In this document: positions 62,631 through 64,000 of the stretch, in pieces
Numbering within the stretch: position 1 is the first letter of the stretch
How the letters are laid out: each line of letters starts with the position of its first letter
Origin: Aurantibacter crassamenti
GTDB lineage: Bacteria > Bacteroidota > Bacteroidia > Flavobacteriales > Flavobacteriaceae
Assembly (NCBI RefSeq): GCF_016811105.1
Contig: NZ_JAFBGM010000002.1
Span: 806,001 to 870,000 of the forward strand
Length of the DNA stretch: 64,000 bases
Direction of reading: 5' to 3'
The notes under the pieces: generated by a model
What the model saw: the letters and a program-made list of their open reading frames with translations, nothing else
What the model was told of the DNA's origin: nothing
Database searches by the model: none
Translations under genes and position numbers: made by a program

Positions 62631-64000
62631 ATGAAAAAACTATTACTATATATATTCATTGGATCTTGTTTAATTGGATCTGCCCAAACAAAAGAAGAAC
62701 GAGCTGACAATCATTTCAATGATTTTAAGTTTGACAAAGCTATAGTTCTATATAAAGAATTAGCAGCAAAAAAGAGTAGACCATCTATTCATGTGATGAA
62801 GAACTTGGCAGATAGCTATTTCAATATTAACGACTACATTTCAGCAAAGCCATGGTATGAAAAGCTATATGGCATTCAAGGTAAAGAATTTGGAGAAGGT
62901 AATATTATCAAGCTTGTGCAATGCCTAAAAGCAAATAAGCAAAATGATCATGCAGATAATTTATTAAAAGAATTTTATACTGATAAAGATCGTTTGAAAA
63001 TTATCATGACACAAAAGAAGTATCTCGATAGCTTAGAACAAGAAAAAGAAAAGTATGAGGTGTCTAACTTAGCCTTAAACGGTAAAAAGTCTGATTTCGC
63101 ACCAGTGTATTTTAATGACAGATTGATTTTTGCTTCTGCTCGTGATTCAATTAAATCGAATGGTAAATTATATCCTTGGAATAAACAGCCCTATTTAGAT
63201 CTTTATGTAACAAACCCAAATGACGCTAATTATATTCCTGAGAAATTCTTGAATAATTTAGAATCAGACTATCATGATGCTACCCTAACATTCTCATGGG
63301 ATGGTTCTACAGTATTCTTTACAAGAAACTATCTTAAAAAGAAAAACAAACTCAGTACAAATGAAGATGGTCTTTCAAACATGGAAATTTTACGCGGTAC
63401 AATTGTTAACAATGAGTTGATGAATGTTACATCTCTTAGTTTCAATAGCAAAAAGTATTCTTGCGGTCATCCGGCACTTAGCCCAGATGGTAGGTTTCTT
63501 TACTTTACATCTAACATGCCAGGTGGTTATGGTGAAAGCGACATCTATTTGGTTGAATTGAATCCTAGTGGTGATGTACTTTCAGATCCAATGAATTTAG
63601 GTCCATCAATTAATACACGTGGACGAGAAATGTTTCCGTTTGTACGTGATGAAAGAATGTATTTTTCATCTGATGGCCATTATGGTTACGGAGGCTTAGA
63701 TGTTTTTGGTTCGGTAATTTTCTCAAAAACAGATTATTCAATGCCAATGAATATGGGCACACCTATCAACAGTAATATGGATGATTTTTCATTCATACGT
63801 GAAAAAGAAAAAGGTAATGGATTTGTAGCATCAAATAGACCTGGTGGAAAAGGTGATGATGATATTTACAGATTTGAAAAAGTAAAACCTGTAAAGTGTT
63901 TAGAATATTCAGGGTATGTATTAAATAAACAAACAAATGAACCCATTGCCCAAGCAAGTTTAGAATTGACGAATACTACTGATGAACTTGTACATATTGT
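62631..64000 (+). CDS. OmpA/PD40-type T9SS-associated protein, N-terminal part (cut by window edge)
   Basis: Open from ATG 62631 to the right edge, 456 codons. The signal peptide ends IGSAQT. Residues about 25-130 look like TPR helices (ADNHFNDFKFDKAIVLYKEL, DSYFNINDYISAKPWYEKL). Next come PD40-type beta-propeller repeats (HPALSPDGRFLYFTSNMPGG, SDIYLVEL, MYFSSDGHYGYGGLDVF, GFVASNRPGGKGDDDIY). A carboxypeptidase-regulatory-like domain begins near residue 423 (YSGYVLNKQTNEPIAQASL). This order is that of PorE-like proteins, which end in a peptidoglycan-binding OmpA domain beyond the window. It starts 10 nt after PorP/SprF. Confidence 0.88.
   Translation, partial: MKKLLLYIFIGSCLIGSAQTKEERADNHFNDFKFDKAIVLYKELAAKKSRPSIHVMKNLADSYFNINDYISAKPWYEKLYGIQGKEFGEGNIIKLVQCLKANKQNDHADNLLKEFYTDKDRLKIIMTQKKYLDSLEQEKEKYEVSNLALNGKKSDFAPVYFNDRLIFASARDSIKSNGKLYPWNKQPYLDLYVTNPNDANYIPEKFLNNLESDYHDATLTFSWDGSTVFFTRNYLKKKNKLSTNEDGLSNMEILRGTIVNNELMNVTSLSFNSKKYSCGHPALSPDGRFLYFTSNMPGGYGESDIYLVELNPSGDVLSDPMNLGPSINTRGREMFPFVRDERMYFSSDGHYGYGGLDVFGSVIFSKTDYSMPMNMGTPINSNMDDFSFIREKEKGNGFVASNRPGGKGDDDIYRFEKVKPVKCLEYSGYVLNKQTNEPIAQASLELTNTTDELVHI

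Overview
The window looks like a chromosomal segment of a marine Flavobacteriaceae bacterium (Bacteroidota). The reasons are the AT-rich DNA, AT-rich flavobacterial -7 boxes (TAnnTTTG) before several genes, many lipoproteins, two very large type IX secretion (T9SS) cargo proteins with type B C-terminal domains paired with PorP/SprF proteins, and a great density of sulfatases. Seven S1-family sulfatases are present together with one formylglycine-generating-enzyme-like protein. No SusC/SusD pair and no recognisable glycoside hydrolase lies in the window, so this is a desulfation and sugar-oxidation region rather than a classical polysaccharide utilisation locus. Genus and species cannot be fixed from the sequence alone.

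Layout. 1-6146: a minus-strand operon (Tat-exported Gfo/Idh/MocA oxidoreductase, sulfatase, FGE-like lipoprotein, galactokinase running off the left edge) divergent from a Na+/sugar symporter. 6218-6502: tRNA-Pro(GGG) with its 3' end and terminator duplicated 166 bp downstream. 6697-8094: a lone sulfatase. 8327-15067: a 1934-aa T9SS cargo protein and its PorP/SprF partner. 15095-24562: an eight-gene minus-strand operon (GntP permease, sulfatase, SGNH hydrolase, DUF6786-like protein, KDPG aldolase, sulfatase, zinc alcohol dehydrogenase, KduD-like dehydrogenase), divergent from a second short-chain dehydrogenase. 25757-27484: small envelope proteins (YtxH, holin-like, DUF6327-like, DUF1328, acidic lipoprotein). 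27585-32812: esterase, D-Ala-D-Ala dipeptidase and two convergent sulfatases.

32945-37106: a secreted tandem TIM-barrel protein next to a GMC flavoprotein dehydrogenase and its small Tat-signal subunit, resembling an exported glycoside-oxidising system. 37242-43440: a DUF255 thioredoxin-like protein, a second Tat-exported Gfo/Idh/MocA enzyme with a PLP dehydratase, and an S41 peptidase. 43576-51258: a four-gene plus-strand operon of a sulfatase with a CxAxR motif, a third Tat-exported Gfo/Idh/MocA enzyme, a giant cytochrome/DUF1549/LamG/DUF1553 lipoprotein and a DUF1501 protein. 51264-55290: hexuronate genes (uxaA, uxaB, lactonase-like amidohydrolase), divergent from a PhyH-type dioxygenase. 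56486-58383: a nearly identical tandem duplication carrying a CAP-domain lipoprotein. 58623-64000: a second T9SS cargo module (1006-aa cargo, PorP/SprF, start of an OmpA/PD40-type protein).

A working picture is that sulfatases and exported oxidoreductases strip sulfate from, and oxidise, algal sugars in the periplasm. Symporters import the products, and galactokinase, UxaB/UxaA, KduD and KDPG aldolase feed them into central metabolism. This picture is inference from family assignments and gene order.
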